From Ceratopteris richardii (lineage: Eukaryota; Streptophyta; Polypodiopsida; Polypodiales; Pteridaceae): DNA of 64,000 bases. The stretch covers positions 60,172,324 through 60,236,323 of the forward strand of contig CM035422.1 of assembly GCA_020310875.1 (NCBI GenBank), in the 5' to 3' direction. The translations under genes were made by a program, and so were the position numbers. Below the pieces are notes generated by a model. It was given only the letters and a program-made list of their open reading frames with translations. It did not search any database and was not told the origin of the DNA. Positions 38,710 through 49,457 of this stretch are shown here, one piece after another (the first letter of the stretch is position 1; each line of letters begins with the position of its first letter).

Positions 38710-39093
38710 TGTTGAGATATCAAGCTCAAAATGTGATGATCTAGGGTAACAAGTATTAGTTTTTCAATTCTCTAACATGTATAGTGGTCACGCCGGTATA
38801 TGTCAAGGATACTTCATTGAGCTATACTAGATTTATCTACTGAGAGTGATGGCACATTTGTTTCTTGCCAGGTCACTCATTTGTGGACATTAGGTTTTTC
38901 CTTATGTACTGGTCTTTATACATTGCAGTAGTTGTATTCTTGTTTTTTAGGTCATTCTTGTACATTCCTTTTTATGTAATAGAAGAAGAAGAAGAAGAAG
39001 ATCATTCTTCCTTGCCTCAATCTGTGTGTGTGCTTCTCTTTGATTGTGAGAGTGTGTGTGTGAGCTCTCTTCCTTATCTCCTTCCTCATGACA
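38710..39093 (+). repeat. 3' LTR of copia G (384 bp)
   Basis: TGTTGAGATATC to CTCATGACA, preceded by the GGGGGGAG purine tract. The length difference from the 5' copy comes mainly from the AGA/GAA and GT microsatellites. Confidence 0.96.
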
Positions 39094-39702
39094 AGTTGTT
39101 CTCTTAGTTTCTCCCTGCACATTCTCTCTGCATGCCTTGTCAACTTCTTTGTACGTTAGTCTCTCTCTTTGCACGCTTGTATTCTCTACCCACACACAGT
39201 TCAAGTGTGTCTTTCTCTCTCTTTATCCTTAGTCTAACTTCTTATTCGAACAATGATGCACTTTGGTTGGGTGTCAATTTCCCTTATGTACATCACTTCA
39301 GCTACTTGTCTATCTTGGTGCTCCCTTTTGATGCCCCAAGAACCTCTTCGTGTAAAAGATCAATGACTCCCTATTTTGCCTTGTAGTGACTTTATGAAAA
39401 AGAAAATTTAATAGGGGGACCACACATAAAATCTTGTGCATTTTCTTCACTTCATCTCTTTTCCACGTTTGACCTTAATTTCTACAATTGTGCATATAAG
39501 GATGGTTCACTTGAACTTACCATAATAGTTTGGAAGCATTAAAAACTCTTCAAAAGACCTTTTTTGCAACATGCATTCCACTTTTCTTAGAAAACCATTT
39601 TGATTAGTTGTTTGTGCACTACCTATGCACCCATGACCTTGGCCACTTGTACACCACCTATGCACCACTTTTCCAAGTCAATGCTTCACTTTTCAAAACC
39701 TA

Positions 39703-41652
39703 TTATGAGGAACTTGGGTTTACCTCTATGAAAACTCCACGAGTAAGAAAGACACATGCAGATGATACAAGGAGAAGTAACATAGGACCAAGAAGATCTA
39801 CGAGGGTGGAAACTTCTTGTTTTGAAGATGCAATTAGAAATGCACATTGAGAGAAATCTATGGATGAGGAGATGGCTGCAATTTATGGAAATGAAACATG
39901 GAAGCTCGTTCCGCCACAAGGAAAGAAACCCATAGGTTGCAAGTGGGTTTACAAGGTAAAGCACAATGTTGATGGTAGCATAAGCAAGTATAAATCAAGA
40001 TTGGTAGCAAAAGGATATGTAGAGACATATGGCATTAATTACGAGGAAACATTCAGCCCTATAGCTAAAATATCTATTATCAGAGCACTTGTTGCATTAA
40101 TTATATCAAAAGGTTGGAGTTTACATCAGATGGATGTAAAAATGCTTTCTTACATGGTGAGCTACATGAAGAAGTATAAATGGATCAGCCACAAGGATAT
40201 GAAGATTCAAAGCACCTAGAATATGTTTTCCGGGTTGCAAAAAGCTTTGTATGGGCTTAGACAAGACCCTCATGGTCGTCATGCAAGGATTTCTTATTAC
40301 TTAACCACCACTAGATTTTCTATGTGTGATGTAGATCATTCATTATATGCAAGGAACGGTGATGATGGCATCATGATTGTGGATATTTATATTGATGTCT
40401 TTATTGTAGGAGGTGATAATGAAGAAAGCATCAAAGAGGTAAAGAAACTCCTTATGTAGGATTGATATGAAAGATCTTGGTGTGCTGTGCTATTTTCTAG
40501 GCATCGAGTTTATACATACAGAAACAGGTATTTGGATGTCCCAAAGGCAATATTCCTTGAGTATGCCACAAAAGTATGGCATGGGTGATTGTAAGTCAAT
40601 CTCTATGCCATTAGATCATAATCAACATTTGGATACTACATTAGGTGAAGTATTGGAAAATGCTACTATGTACAATAAAATTTTGGGAAGTTTGATATAT
40701 GTCACATATACAAAGCCTAATCTAAGCTACACGGTTGGACTTGAAAGCCAATATATGCGGGTTCCTAGGAAACCGCATTTAGATGCTCTAAGGCACACTT
40801 TACATTATGTGAGTGCTACTTTGGATTATGCATTGCTTTATAAAGCTCGTGTAGATTTGAAGGTTCATGGATACACCAATGCAAATTAGGCTGGTAGCAT
40901 TCTAGATAGAAGATCTACTAGTTGCTTTCTATTCTTAGTTGGGAGTGGAGTTATTACATGGAGCAGCAAGAAGCATTTCATTGTTGCTTTGTCGAGTACA
41001 GAGGGTGAGTATAGAGGTGCTACAATGGAAGCATATGAAGCATCATGGCTAGAAATGCTACTTGAAAATTAAGGTGTGGAATTGCAAAAGCCTACCATCA
41101 TCTATTGTGATAATCTTAGTAGCATACAATTATCATGGAACCCTATTTTTCATGCGAGAATAAAATATATCAAGGTGCATTATCATTTCATCAGGGAAAA
41201 GGTATTAGTAGGTGATATTGACCTTGTTTATGTGAGGACAGATGAGCAAGTTGTTGATATTTCCACTAAAGTACGTGAAGTTGAGAAGTTGAAGAAGTTT
41301 CAAAAGATGCTTGGATTATAGGACATGACATTGAGATTGACATGGAGTGTTGAGATATCAAGCTCAACATGTGATGATCTAGGATAACACGTATCACTTT
41401 TTCATTTCTCTGACATGTATAGTGGCCATGCCAATATATGTAAGGGATACTTTATTGAGCTTTACTAGATTTATCTATCGAGATTCATGACACATTCGTG
41501 CCTTGCCAACTCACTCATTCTAAGCCATTATGTTTTTCCTTATGTACTATTCTTTATATATTGCACTAGTTGTATTGTTGTTTTAAGTCATTATTGTATG
41601 TTCCTTTTATGTAATAGAAGAGGAGGAAGAAGATCATTCTTCCTTGCCTTAA
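39703..41652 (+). mobile_element. Ty1/copia fragment J (RT, RNase H, 3' LTR)
   Basis: A second plus-strand member of the G family without gag, protease or integrase. It begins at the point matching G position ~37001. RT motifs lie about 39860-40500 (GCKWVYKVKHN, ETFSPIAK) and RNase H about 40620-41320. A 3' LTR starts at 41348 (TGTTGAGATATC) and loses homology near 41652, before its expected end. Broken in several places and truncated at both ends. Confidence 0.9.
41348..41652 (+). repeat. 3' LTR of J, truncated
   Basis: Aligns with the first ~300 bp of the G LTR and stops at CCTTGCCTTA, with the remaining ~80 bp absent. Confidence 0.85.
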
Positions 41653-41689
41653 TACCTTCATCTTATCCCAACACATTGGCACTACTATC

Positions 41690-42205
41690 ATAGGGCATAT
41701 ACAAGATGTAGATATTGCTATGAAGGTATGGGAAACCCTAGAGAGACTTTACTTCACTTCAAGCAAAGCGAGGAAGATTCAATTGAAGACTGAACTCATG
41801 AATTTGAGGAAAACACCTTGTAGCAATAGAAATGATTATATTTTGGAGGTAAAAGAAGTGAGTGATGCATTGGGATCCATAGATTGTCACATAGATGATG
41901 ATAATCTATTTGCATACACCTTGAATGGGCTAAGGGATGATGCAAAGTGGAAGGCCTTTAGAACCTCTATATATGTGAGAGATACTCTTCCCCACTTTGA
42001 GAAATTTGTGGCCCTGATGGTCATTGAAGGTATGAACATTAGAGGCTCAAAATGGAAATGAAGCCCATTCAAAGATGATGGTTCCATCAACCAAAGGGTA
42101 TTTAGAGACATGTGATGATACCTTTCATGCTATCAAACACACAGGTGATGTTATGTTGGATGACTCTCACAAAGCTAAATGCTTAAAGGGTCCCATTCAT
42201 GTTCC
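41690..42205 (+). mobile_element. copia gag-protease relic K
   Basis: The plus strand encodes a gag core about 41700-42060 (VWETLERLYF, SSKARKIQLK, LNGLRDDAKW) and then a scrap of the copia protease region (GDVMLDD, GPIHVPRT) about 42120-42205. It differs from the D, E and G families. No LTRs. Broken, with a few interruptions. Confidence 0.75.
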
Positions 42206-42207
42206 TA

Positions 42208-43010
42208 GAACTTGATAAGATTGAATTTCAAAAGGCCTATGATCCCTTGGATTGTGACTTCATTCTATAGTCCTTGAAGGATATGGGATGCGAGAGTAGA
42301 TTCATCAAGATGATCTCAACACTATTAGATGACATGGATGCTTTTGTTTGAAATGATAAAACTAGCATTTTGACCTTCTAGCAATGCATTAAAATCTTCA
42401 TCATTGCCTTCGGTTCTAGAATTAGCCACTATAGGACCGTTTTCAAGGCCATTATGGGTCTCACCATGCAATTTCTTCATCAATCAAGGTAGTCTGGTGC
42501 ACCTTAGTAGATAGATCTTCAGATTTTTTGGAATGTTGATGGGTTTTAAAGTTTCTATGAGGCAAAGATGGAATTGGGTTCTCAATAAAATTGAACATAA
42601 ATTTTCCTAATAGAAAGGGATGGAGCTCAACCTTGCAAGGAAGGTTATGGTGATTGGCACATTTTTCTTTTCACCTATGATTTACTTTCTAGCTTGCTAG
42701 ACGCTGCAAGGAAAATCATTAGCAAAATTGGAAAGCTCCTACAAAAACTCCTTTGGATGGGGGATCCCAATGGAATAGATATTCCCAAGGTCAAATATGT
42801 ATAAACCAAAAAGGCAACGATGGTTTCTACATTAGGGACTTTGTGGGGATGGTTGATAAAATGATGATCAAAGCATGGTGCAACTTGGAAGCATCATGGG
42901 CTAATTTGATTCTTAGAAACAAATTGGCTCTTACCTTAATGGGCCTCCCTAGATGGAAGGATCCCAACCTTCTTACTCTGATACTTTCCCCTATTTCAGT
43001 TACTCTTAGA
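42208..43010 (+). mobile_element. LINE (L1-type) reverse-transcriptase relic
   Basis: Several short stretches match the conserved order of plant non-LTR reverse transcriptases. FQKAYDPLDCDFIL and LKDMGCESRFI near 42220-42300 correspond to the FDKAYD..W.F box. GMLMGFKVSMRQRWNWVLNKI-like text near 42530-42590 and LNLARKVMVIGTFFFSP near 42625-42680 correspond to the LSLAGR region after the catalytic domain. IGKLLQKLLWMGD near 42725-42765 corresponds to the FLWG region. The first and last pieces share one frame and the middle two another, so at least two frame changes occurred, and in-frame stops are present. The catalytic FADD box was not seen. No poly-A tail or target duplication was found, so both ends are undefined. 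Confidence 0.72.
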
Positions 43011-43234
43011 GGATTAGACTTTGTTTTCTCTGTTTAGAAGAGCTAAAACAGAATGAAAGCATAAAAGCAAGGAGAATGAGGACTAGAAATGGGTAACCTA
43101 GATTAGATAGAAAGACTCTATCTAATTTCCCATAAGGGGAATCAATGAATTGCCTCTGTAGATCACCGAAGGGCAAAAGGGCTATGGAATAAAGGATTTC
43201 ATGTTTGGAAACATCTCTGGAAAGAGACTTTTTC

Positions 43235-43600
43235 TCCTATGGCAAGGATGCCTACAATCAGAGTTGTACTTAGTATTGCTTCTTCCAAGAATTAGAAGAT
43301 GCTTCAATTGGATTTACAAAATGCATTACTTAATGGATGGATAACACAAGAAGTGTATATGGCACAACCACCTAGTTTTGAGAATCAAGTACATACTGAT
43401 TATGTGTCTAAACTTAATAAAGCTTTGTATGGAATCAAACAAGCCCTAAGGGCTTGGAATCACAATCTTGTTTCATTTCTAAAGGATAAAAGATTTCAAT
43501 CTAGCAAGGCAGATCCATCACTCTTCATCGAAAAGAGTAATTTTGAAGCCATCTCTTTATGTGTATATGTGGATGATATTATACTTACACGAAATGAGCC
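43235..43600 (+). mobile_element. copia RT fragment N (D-like)
   Basis: The plus strand reads PTIRVVLSIASSKN, then DLQNALLNGWITQEVYMAQP, ALYGIKQALRAWN and CVYVDDIILT, near-identical in type to the D reverse transcriptase at about 22020-21690. Only this ~360-bp piece is present, on the strand opposite to D. Broken. Confidence 0.85.
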
Positions 43601-43866
43601 AAATCTTTCAGTGCTACGAATTGTGAGAAACTATCTCTCTAGATGCAGAACCACATCTAATCCAAGCCATTGAAATCAAGCATCCAAGGGCTATAAATAT
43701 TTTCATTTTTTAATGCAAGAATAAAATTGAATCAAATAGTATTATATTCGACAAAAACACTAGTGGTATTGTATGCCCCTCTAATCCCCTGGATTAAGAT
43801 TTTTCATCCCTATAAATTAGGGATCCTTACAAGGCTGATGCAAAGTTCACTTTTTTCCCCTAACAG
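43601..43866. other. unassigned spacer ending in a shared motif
   Basis: No coding signal. Its last ~33 bp (43831-43863, AAGGCTGATGCAAAG onward to TTTTTTCCCCTAA) recurs at 45519-45552, and both copies directly precede a half of the same LTR type. Confidence 0.6.
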
Positions 43867-45012
43867 AGATCACACTCTGATATGACAAAAAGCTCAGCTA
43901 ATGTGTGTACTAATCCCGTGACTAAATCACATGTATATATAGTGAGGATTGGAGCCAAGTTTTGAATTTGAAATCTTGCTCACCTAAATCACTTTTCCTA
44001 TTTCTTAGTGATTGATTTTCAACTAATTCAATCAAGAATTCGTAGCTTTCCTTTTCTTCTTCATCAAGTGGATTCAACCACTTTTGATTCTCCAATTTTT
44101 ACATAAGGTAAATGCCCAAAGAGTTATAAGGGTGAATTCATAAGTGAACTCCTCATATCCTTAATATTTTCTTCAATTATAGCATAAGTTTCTATGACAT
44201 TTGAAGACTCAAGCCAATACGTAGACTTTCCATGAACATGTTCCAAAAACTCCTCCTCAAGTCAAGTAAGCTTGAGTTCTTCAATCTTCCAAGATTACCT
44301 ACAAACCAATCATAGATTTGAATCTATTGAGTTTAGTAACATCTAAGGCCATTGTCAACATGTCTTCACATTGTTGATGAGTTGACACATATGATAGCTC
44401 AATTTCTTTGCTTAGAACCTTCTCTCTTACATAGTGATTATGTACTTTAATATGTTTAGTTCTAGCATGAAAGACCAGACTAGCAACTAAGTGTATAGAG
44501 CTCATATTATCACCAAATATGTGTGGAGTTTCACACTCCAATCCAAGATTTGTGAATAGAGTCTTCATCCACATTTCTTCCTGAGTAGCTATGGCAAGAC
44601 CTCAGTATTTAGCTTCTGTAGAAGAGAGAGCAATTGTGGGTTGCTTCTTAGATGACCATGAGACAAGTTTTGATCCTGCAAAAGTGAGGTATCCTCAGGT
44701 ACTCCTTCTATCTTCCTTGGAGCGAGCCCAATCTGCATCAAAGAAAAACTTTAGACCTAGATCAGATATATAAGGGTAATATAACCCTTCACTTATGGTT
44801 CCTTTGAGGTATTTGAGTATCCTCTTTGCAACATCCATGTGTGGTTTCCTTGGTGTGTGCATAAATTCACCTAGCACACTTACACTATAACATATATCTA
44901 CTCTTGTCCATGTGGCATAGTTCAAACTTCCCACAAGGCTTTGATAACTTGTGATATCAATTGAATCGGATGGAGAAGCATGATTCGGGCTGATCTCAAG
45001 ATGGGCACTCAT
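43867..45012 (-). mobile_element. copia fragment H: half LTR plus RNase H (D family)
   Basis: On the minus strand, RNase H sequence (LVGSLNYATWTRVDI, HTPRKPHMDVAKRILKYL, HARTKHIKVHNHYV) at about 45000-44299 runs into a purine tract and the first part of a D-type LTR (44249 down to 43867). The LTR part matches D from about 20438 to 20809, and the rest of the LTR is not beside it. Broken, with a few interruptions. Confidence 0.85.
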
Positions 45013-45552
45013 GTCAACTATTTGATCTGGCTCTCATGCGATGATTCACTTCAAAAGGTGCTAAGAGTGGGAGGATGCAAAGGCGCCAAATGATATGGGC
45101 CTTAGGATTCAAGTGAAATCGTATGGCTATAGATTCAAGTACTATTGCTTATCAAAATTCAATTTCAAACATTGGATTCATGCACCAATCCAATGGCTAC
45201 AATGAAAAGGTGCCGCTTTTGAGATCCCTTGAATCTCTGCCATAGATATCATACAAATCCAAGGGCCAAAAGCCAACTACGTCTTGACTTTTTCCTCTCA
45301 ACATTAGCCTTTAGATCTTGGAGCTAATCCAAGGGCTTTGATTCATTTCCAAGGCTTTCAAAACCATTCAAAAAACCAAAACCATGTATTGAAGGTGGTT
45401 TTCTCCTCTTTGACCACGCAAAAACAAGGGAAGCCTTTGCCTAGTCTATGTGATTAAGGGACTAGACTGTGTCCACCACCCTCTTCTCATTGGTCCATCA
45501 CTAATCACACCTTAATCTAAAAGGCTCATGCAAGGTTCATTTTTTCCCCTAA
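45013..45552 (-). repeat. possible LTR fragment with polypurine-like junction
   Basis: A non-coding segment. Its last 89 bp (45464-45552) match 55959-56049 closely. Read on the minus strand, that junction is AGGGGAAAAAA followed by TGAACCTTGCATG, which looks like a polypurine tract followed by an LTR start. The rest of the segment would then be LTR. The family is unknown and the far edge was not found. Confidence 0.45.
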
Positions 45553-46229
45553 TGCAAGGCACACACATGTATGAATAAGTCCATTGTAATTTCCATTCAA
45601 TATACATTTGATTTTATGATCCATTAAGACCGTATCTTCATGCCTATGTGAGTGAATTGTTATCATAAATCTCAGTTTTTCAGTCAAGTTGCAGAGAGTA
45701 TTTCTCTAAGCATGGTGCATCATTTTTAGTGATTTAGTTGATAATGTTAGCTTTCTAAGTCTACTATAATATTCCAAACTTTCGTTGTATTTGGAATTCT
45801 CAGATGTGAGAAACATTCATTAGAAGTCACCTGTGCATTTGCATCTTCAGCTTCCTGAAAAATCAGGATTACATACCTGACTTGCTAAATCATTTTTTAT
45901 GAAATAACTCCCAATAGGTTGCCTTCCTACCTAATTAGATTTCTCTAAAAGCTCTCTGGTCAATTTGGATCAGAGAATGAGCACTGAGTGAAATACCAAA
46001 GCATATATGACCAAAATAAAAACGTTCTTCATGTTGACTATTGGTCAAACTTGTCTGTTTTGATTCATCCTTTTTAGAGTGATCTTCCAAGGTACATAGG
46101 GTGTCTAATACATCTTTTGGCAAGCTAAAAGGTCCCACCACATATCTTTTGAGTTCATTTGGTTGGTGTAGTGCAAAGATTTTGTAGCATCACTTCATCT
46201 TCATCAAATACAAATCCATCCCTTCACAC
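45553..46229 (+). mobile_element. other half of a D-type LTR, plus orientation
   Basis: The reverse complement matches the D LTR from about 20435 down to 19537 (CATTTTTAGTGAT, GACACCCTATGTACC, CCCTTCACA). It starts where fragment H stops on the D LTR map, but lies on the opposite strand. No primer site follows CTTCACA at 46229, so it was part of a 3' LTR. Confidence 0.85.
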
Positions 46230-46261
46230 TCAATACAACTGTCTTCATAATGTTAGAAATG

Positions 46262-47520
46262 AATCATCATGAACATGGTAAGGTGCATGTTGAAGGGAAA
46301 GAATTTTCCTAATCAATATTGGGTAGAGATTCTCAACAATGCAATCTACATCTTGAATCAAAGCTACACCCAAGAACGTGATGGAAAGATTCCACAAGAG
46401 GACTACATTGGTAAAAAGCCATGTGTTTCCCATGTCAAAGTATTGAGAAGTGAATTTTATGTACATGTTCTAGATAGGGAGAGGAACAAGCTTTGACCAA
46501 AAAGCATCAAATGTATCGTCGTAGGCTATAGTGAAGACAAAAAGGATGATAAGCTTTATGACCTTGAGGCTAAGAAGATCATGGCGAGCTGCAATGTGGT
46601 GTTTAAGGAGAAGCAGCCACATGCACTGGAGGAGGAAAAGAGATCTTCCACTTTATCATTCAGCAAAGGGGAAATCCACTATGAAAATAGCCCAAGAGCT
46701 ATGCTTCTACACAATAGAAGGAAGGATCAAACCCCATCCCATAGTCACTAGAGAAAGTTACATATGGATTGAGGTGATCAAAGACAATAGAGGAATAGAG
46801 AAGCATAAGAGCCCATATGGTAAACATAGCCCTCACAGTTGAGCTCCTTTAAGAGGAACCAACCAATGTTGAAGAGGCACTCCATGATAGGAATTGGAGG
46901 GCTTCCATGCAAAAAGAAATACAACAATATCATAAAGAAAGGAGCTAGTGGATCTACCCCCTAAGCGTAAATTCATTGGCACCAAGTGGTTCTAAAAGCT
47001 AAGGTAGGTAGATGATGGTACTTTGCAAAAGTAAAAAGCAAGGCATGTTGTAGAGGGCTAATCATAAGTTGAAGGCATTGACTTTCGTGAATCATTTTTC
47101 CTAACTACAAGGATGACTACTATCCGTTATTCTTGTACTCTATGTAGATGACCTTGTGATTACAAGAAATGATGATGCTCTTCTTTTACAATTGAAAGAT
47201 GCCTTGAGTTTAGAATTTGAAATGAAAAACTTGGGCATTTGACATGGAGGATCGCAAGGAAATTTCTACACCTATGGAGGTCAACACAAAATTGGCTATT
47301 GAAGATACTTCACCTCCAATGTATATTAGAAGATATACAAAATTTGTTTGAAGTCTCATCTACTTGTGCAATAGCAGACCCGATATCTCTTATGCTCTTG
47401 GAGTAGTAAGCAAGTTCTCTAATAAGCCTTGCAAAACGCATTGGAAGGAAAGCATGTGGATACTCAAGTATGTGAAAGAAACCATTTATTATGTGTTTTC
47501 ACTAGCACTATGTATGAGTT
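46262..47520 (+). mobile_element. copia integrase-RT-RNase H relic O
   Basis: The plus strand shows the integrase C-terminal half about 46265-46620 (MVRCMLKGKNFPNQYWVE, CIVVGYSED), a decayed RT about 46960-47260 (GTKWF, VEGIDFRESF, YVDDLV-like text) and RNase H about 47330-47520 (NSRPDISYALGVVS, HWKESMWILKYVK). Distinct from D, E and G. No LTRs. Heavily broken. Confidence 0.8.
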
Positions 47521-47559
47521 GTTTGAGTGTAACCTTTGAAGTTAAGGTGTGAAGGCCAG

Positions 47560-48590
47560 AGCACATTTAGTTTCTTTGTCTTCTTACTCTTCATCATCTT
47601 CCTTGTCCTCTTGTTCTTCTTCTTGTTTATCATGTTCATGTTGTTGGTGTTGATGATCACTTCCTTCTTCTTTTGACTCAAGGTTCACATCACTAAAGAT
47701 CTGTTCAAAATCCTCATTACGTAACTCTTCTAGATTGATTCCCCCAAGAAATTCTAAATCGGATGTTATAGGTGGGAATACTAACTAAGAACCATGAGTA
47801 CTTCACCTTGGTAATATGAGATTGATGGGACCTACTACCCATTGTAGTGCATGAGAGATCTTTGGAGTCCATGTTGCCCCTCTTGATTGGGCACATGGGA
47901 TTGATCCTCTCATTCTTTTGGATGGAGGTGTAAAGGCCTTTGTGTCTTTCAACTGCTAAACTCGATTCCATGATAAGGCCCTCTAAATCAATACATCGTA
48001 AGCCAAGCACCTATAAATAATGTATGTGAGAGCATGACATCCATGCAAGTTGGTCATGTGAGGCCATCTCTTCTTAGGTGTGTGAATATGGTCGATGATC
48101 AAAATGTGGTAGATTGATGATCATATTTTGAGTATCGACCAACTACAAGCTAAATCAAACTTTCTTATGCGGTTGTGTGAACCTCTCTTGCCTTGGAAAG
48201 GCAAAATGGTGCATACAAATCTGAAGGTGGATTTCTATATTAAGTGTCATAGTGACCATTTCCTTAATTCTTGTGAGATCTCTATTCTTCATGTTATCTG
48301 GGACTAGCCCATCATTTTTTGTGGGGATGTGCATACCTTGCATGTCCACAACTTTCTGTACTAAATCATTGGTGAGTTAAAATTTCTTCCTAGAGGTAAG
48401 TGGCATCTCCAAGAGTTCTAGCCATCTCATTAAACCAATGAGAATGCATATTGACACTTATCACGTGGCCCATTGGTGGATCTCCAATAGGTATTGTTTG
48501 CAAGTGCACTTGAGCCTCTAGTTGCTCATTCGATACTTCCAAAATAGGTAAACAGTCCATATCTATCATTTTTTGACTAGTTCCCACGTG
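47560..48590 (-). other. coding-like relic with acidic tail, unrecognised
   Basis: The minus strand has a series of overlapping open segments between 48587 and 47560 with ordinary codon-like composition. The last one ends in a strongly acidic, His/Glu-rich stretch (EEEQEDKEDDEE) near 47590-47640. No domain was recognised. It lies beside gypsy relics and could be part of a retrotransposon gag or extra frame. It is not proven to be a gene. Confidence 0.35.
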
Positions 48591-49457
48591 AGAGCTAGCC
48601 CTCTAGCTTTGACCATGATGACATAAATAGTTGATGTCGTTTGAATCTGCTAGAAGAATAGAATCAAATTAGTATTGTATTAGAAAGTAGGTGAGTCTCG
48701 GTTCCATTTATTATACCAACGTGATTTCATTGCTTGGCATGGAGTTAGTGGATGTGATGTGTAATGTGAATGTGGGTGGACCTTAGTGAAGTTAGTTGAT
48801 GGTCCTAGATGCATACTTGGGATATGCAATGCACTCGAAATGTTTCTACTATGATGCCAGGATATTCACACAGTGAGGTCAGGGGTTCCATGAGAGGATT
48901 TTACTATCCATACTTCCCTTATGGGATTACAAGTTTTGTGTCTGGTTACATGTAAGGCTTTTAGAGATGATTCTACCTAGAGCCAAGACTACTCAGGTAC
49001 CCATTTCCAAGTATTACGAGATTGAGTACATGTTGAGAATAGGTTTTCTTATTGGTGTTTGTGGGATGTGGCTACATGAGAATGGATTCAATCTTGAAAG
49101 TTTATGGGTGGTAATCTAAGCTTATAAGCCTATCTTATGCATCCAGATTTGTCTAGGATTGTGGTCAGCCTTCATCTACCACTTAGGTATCCAAATGGAG
49201 AATACACATTAAGAATGATATCTCGATGGTACATTCCTTGGTCGCTTTCATTTTGACATCATCTTCCTACTTATTGGTGGTTTTAGAAAGTGATCAGGTG
49301 GGTGCTCACCCTTGCATCTCTAGATCTACTTTACACCATGAATCACCTCTCTTTGAGCTACCTCTTCTCTCTAGGGTCCCATACTATTCTAAAACTACTT
49401 TAGTTATTTCCGTTCTTCATTTTCTGCATCAATTGTCATGTTTGGAAAAGAAGGGAG
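48591..49457. other. unassigned DNA
   Basis: About 870 bp with no domain, LTR edge or repeat that I recognise. Short open frames on the plus strand near 49226-49507 overlap the protease-like relic in antisense and look like chance. Confidence 0.55.

Larger units (their letters stand above)
34057..39093 (+). mobile_element. Ty1/copia element G, full length, decayed
   Basis: A plus-strand element with LTRs at both ends and target duplication AGTTG (34052-34056, 39094-39098). Gag is at about 34490-35300, the protease (WYVDSSASNHM) near 35445, integrase about 35800-36690, RT about 37250-37990 (MDVKNAFLHGE, GLKQAPRAWH) and RNase H about 38040-38665 (KQPTIALSS, HARTKNIKVHYH). The primer site is CAGTATCAGAGC (34437-34448) and the polypurine tract GGGGGGAG (38702-38709). 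About 28 differences over ~378 LTR sites (~7%) make it older than D and E. The coding part is badly broken, ten or more interruptions. Same family as C and J. Confidence 0.95.
33693..39702 (-). repeat. LTR-like copy B, split by copia G, end lost
   Basis: A second tandem copy of the 32233-33692 unit: the first part is 33693-34056 and the second 39094-39702, with copia G between. The AGTTG of copy B is duplicated on either side of G. At 39702 the homology to copy A stops and copia fragment J begins. The A and B copies are about 80% alike by eye, much more diverged than the LTRs of the nested elements. Confidence 0.75.

Noticed and set aside
45541-45553. TTCCCCTAAT as a Helitron 3' end (CTRR before T)
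   Set aside because: No hairpin 10-12 bp upstream and no TC-type 5' end; the polypurine/LTR reading on the other strand fits better.
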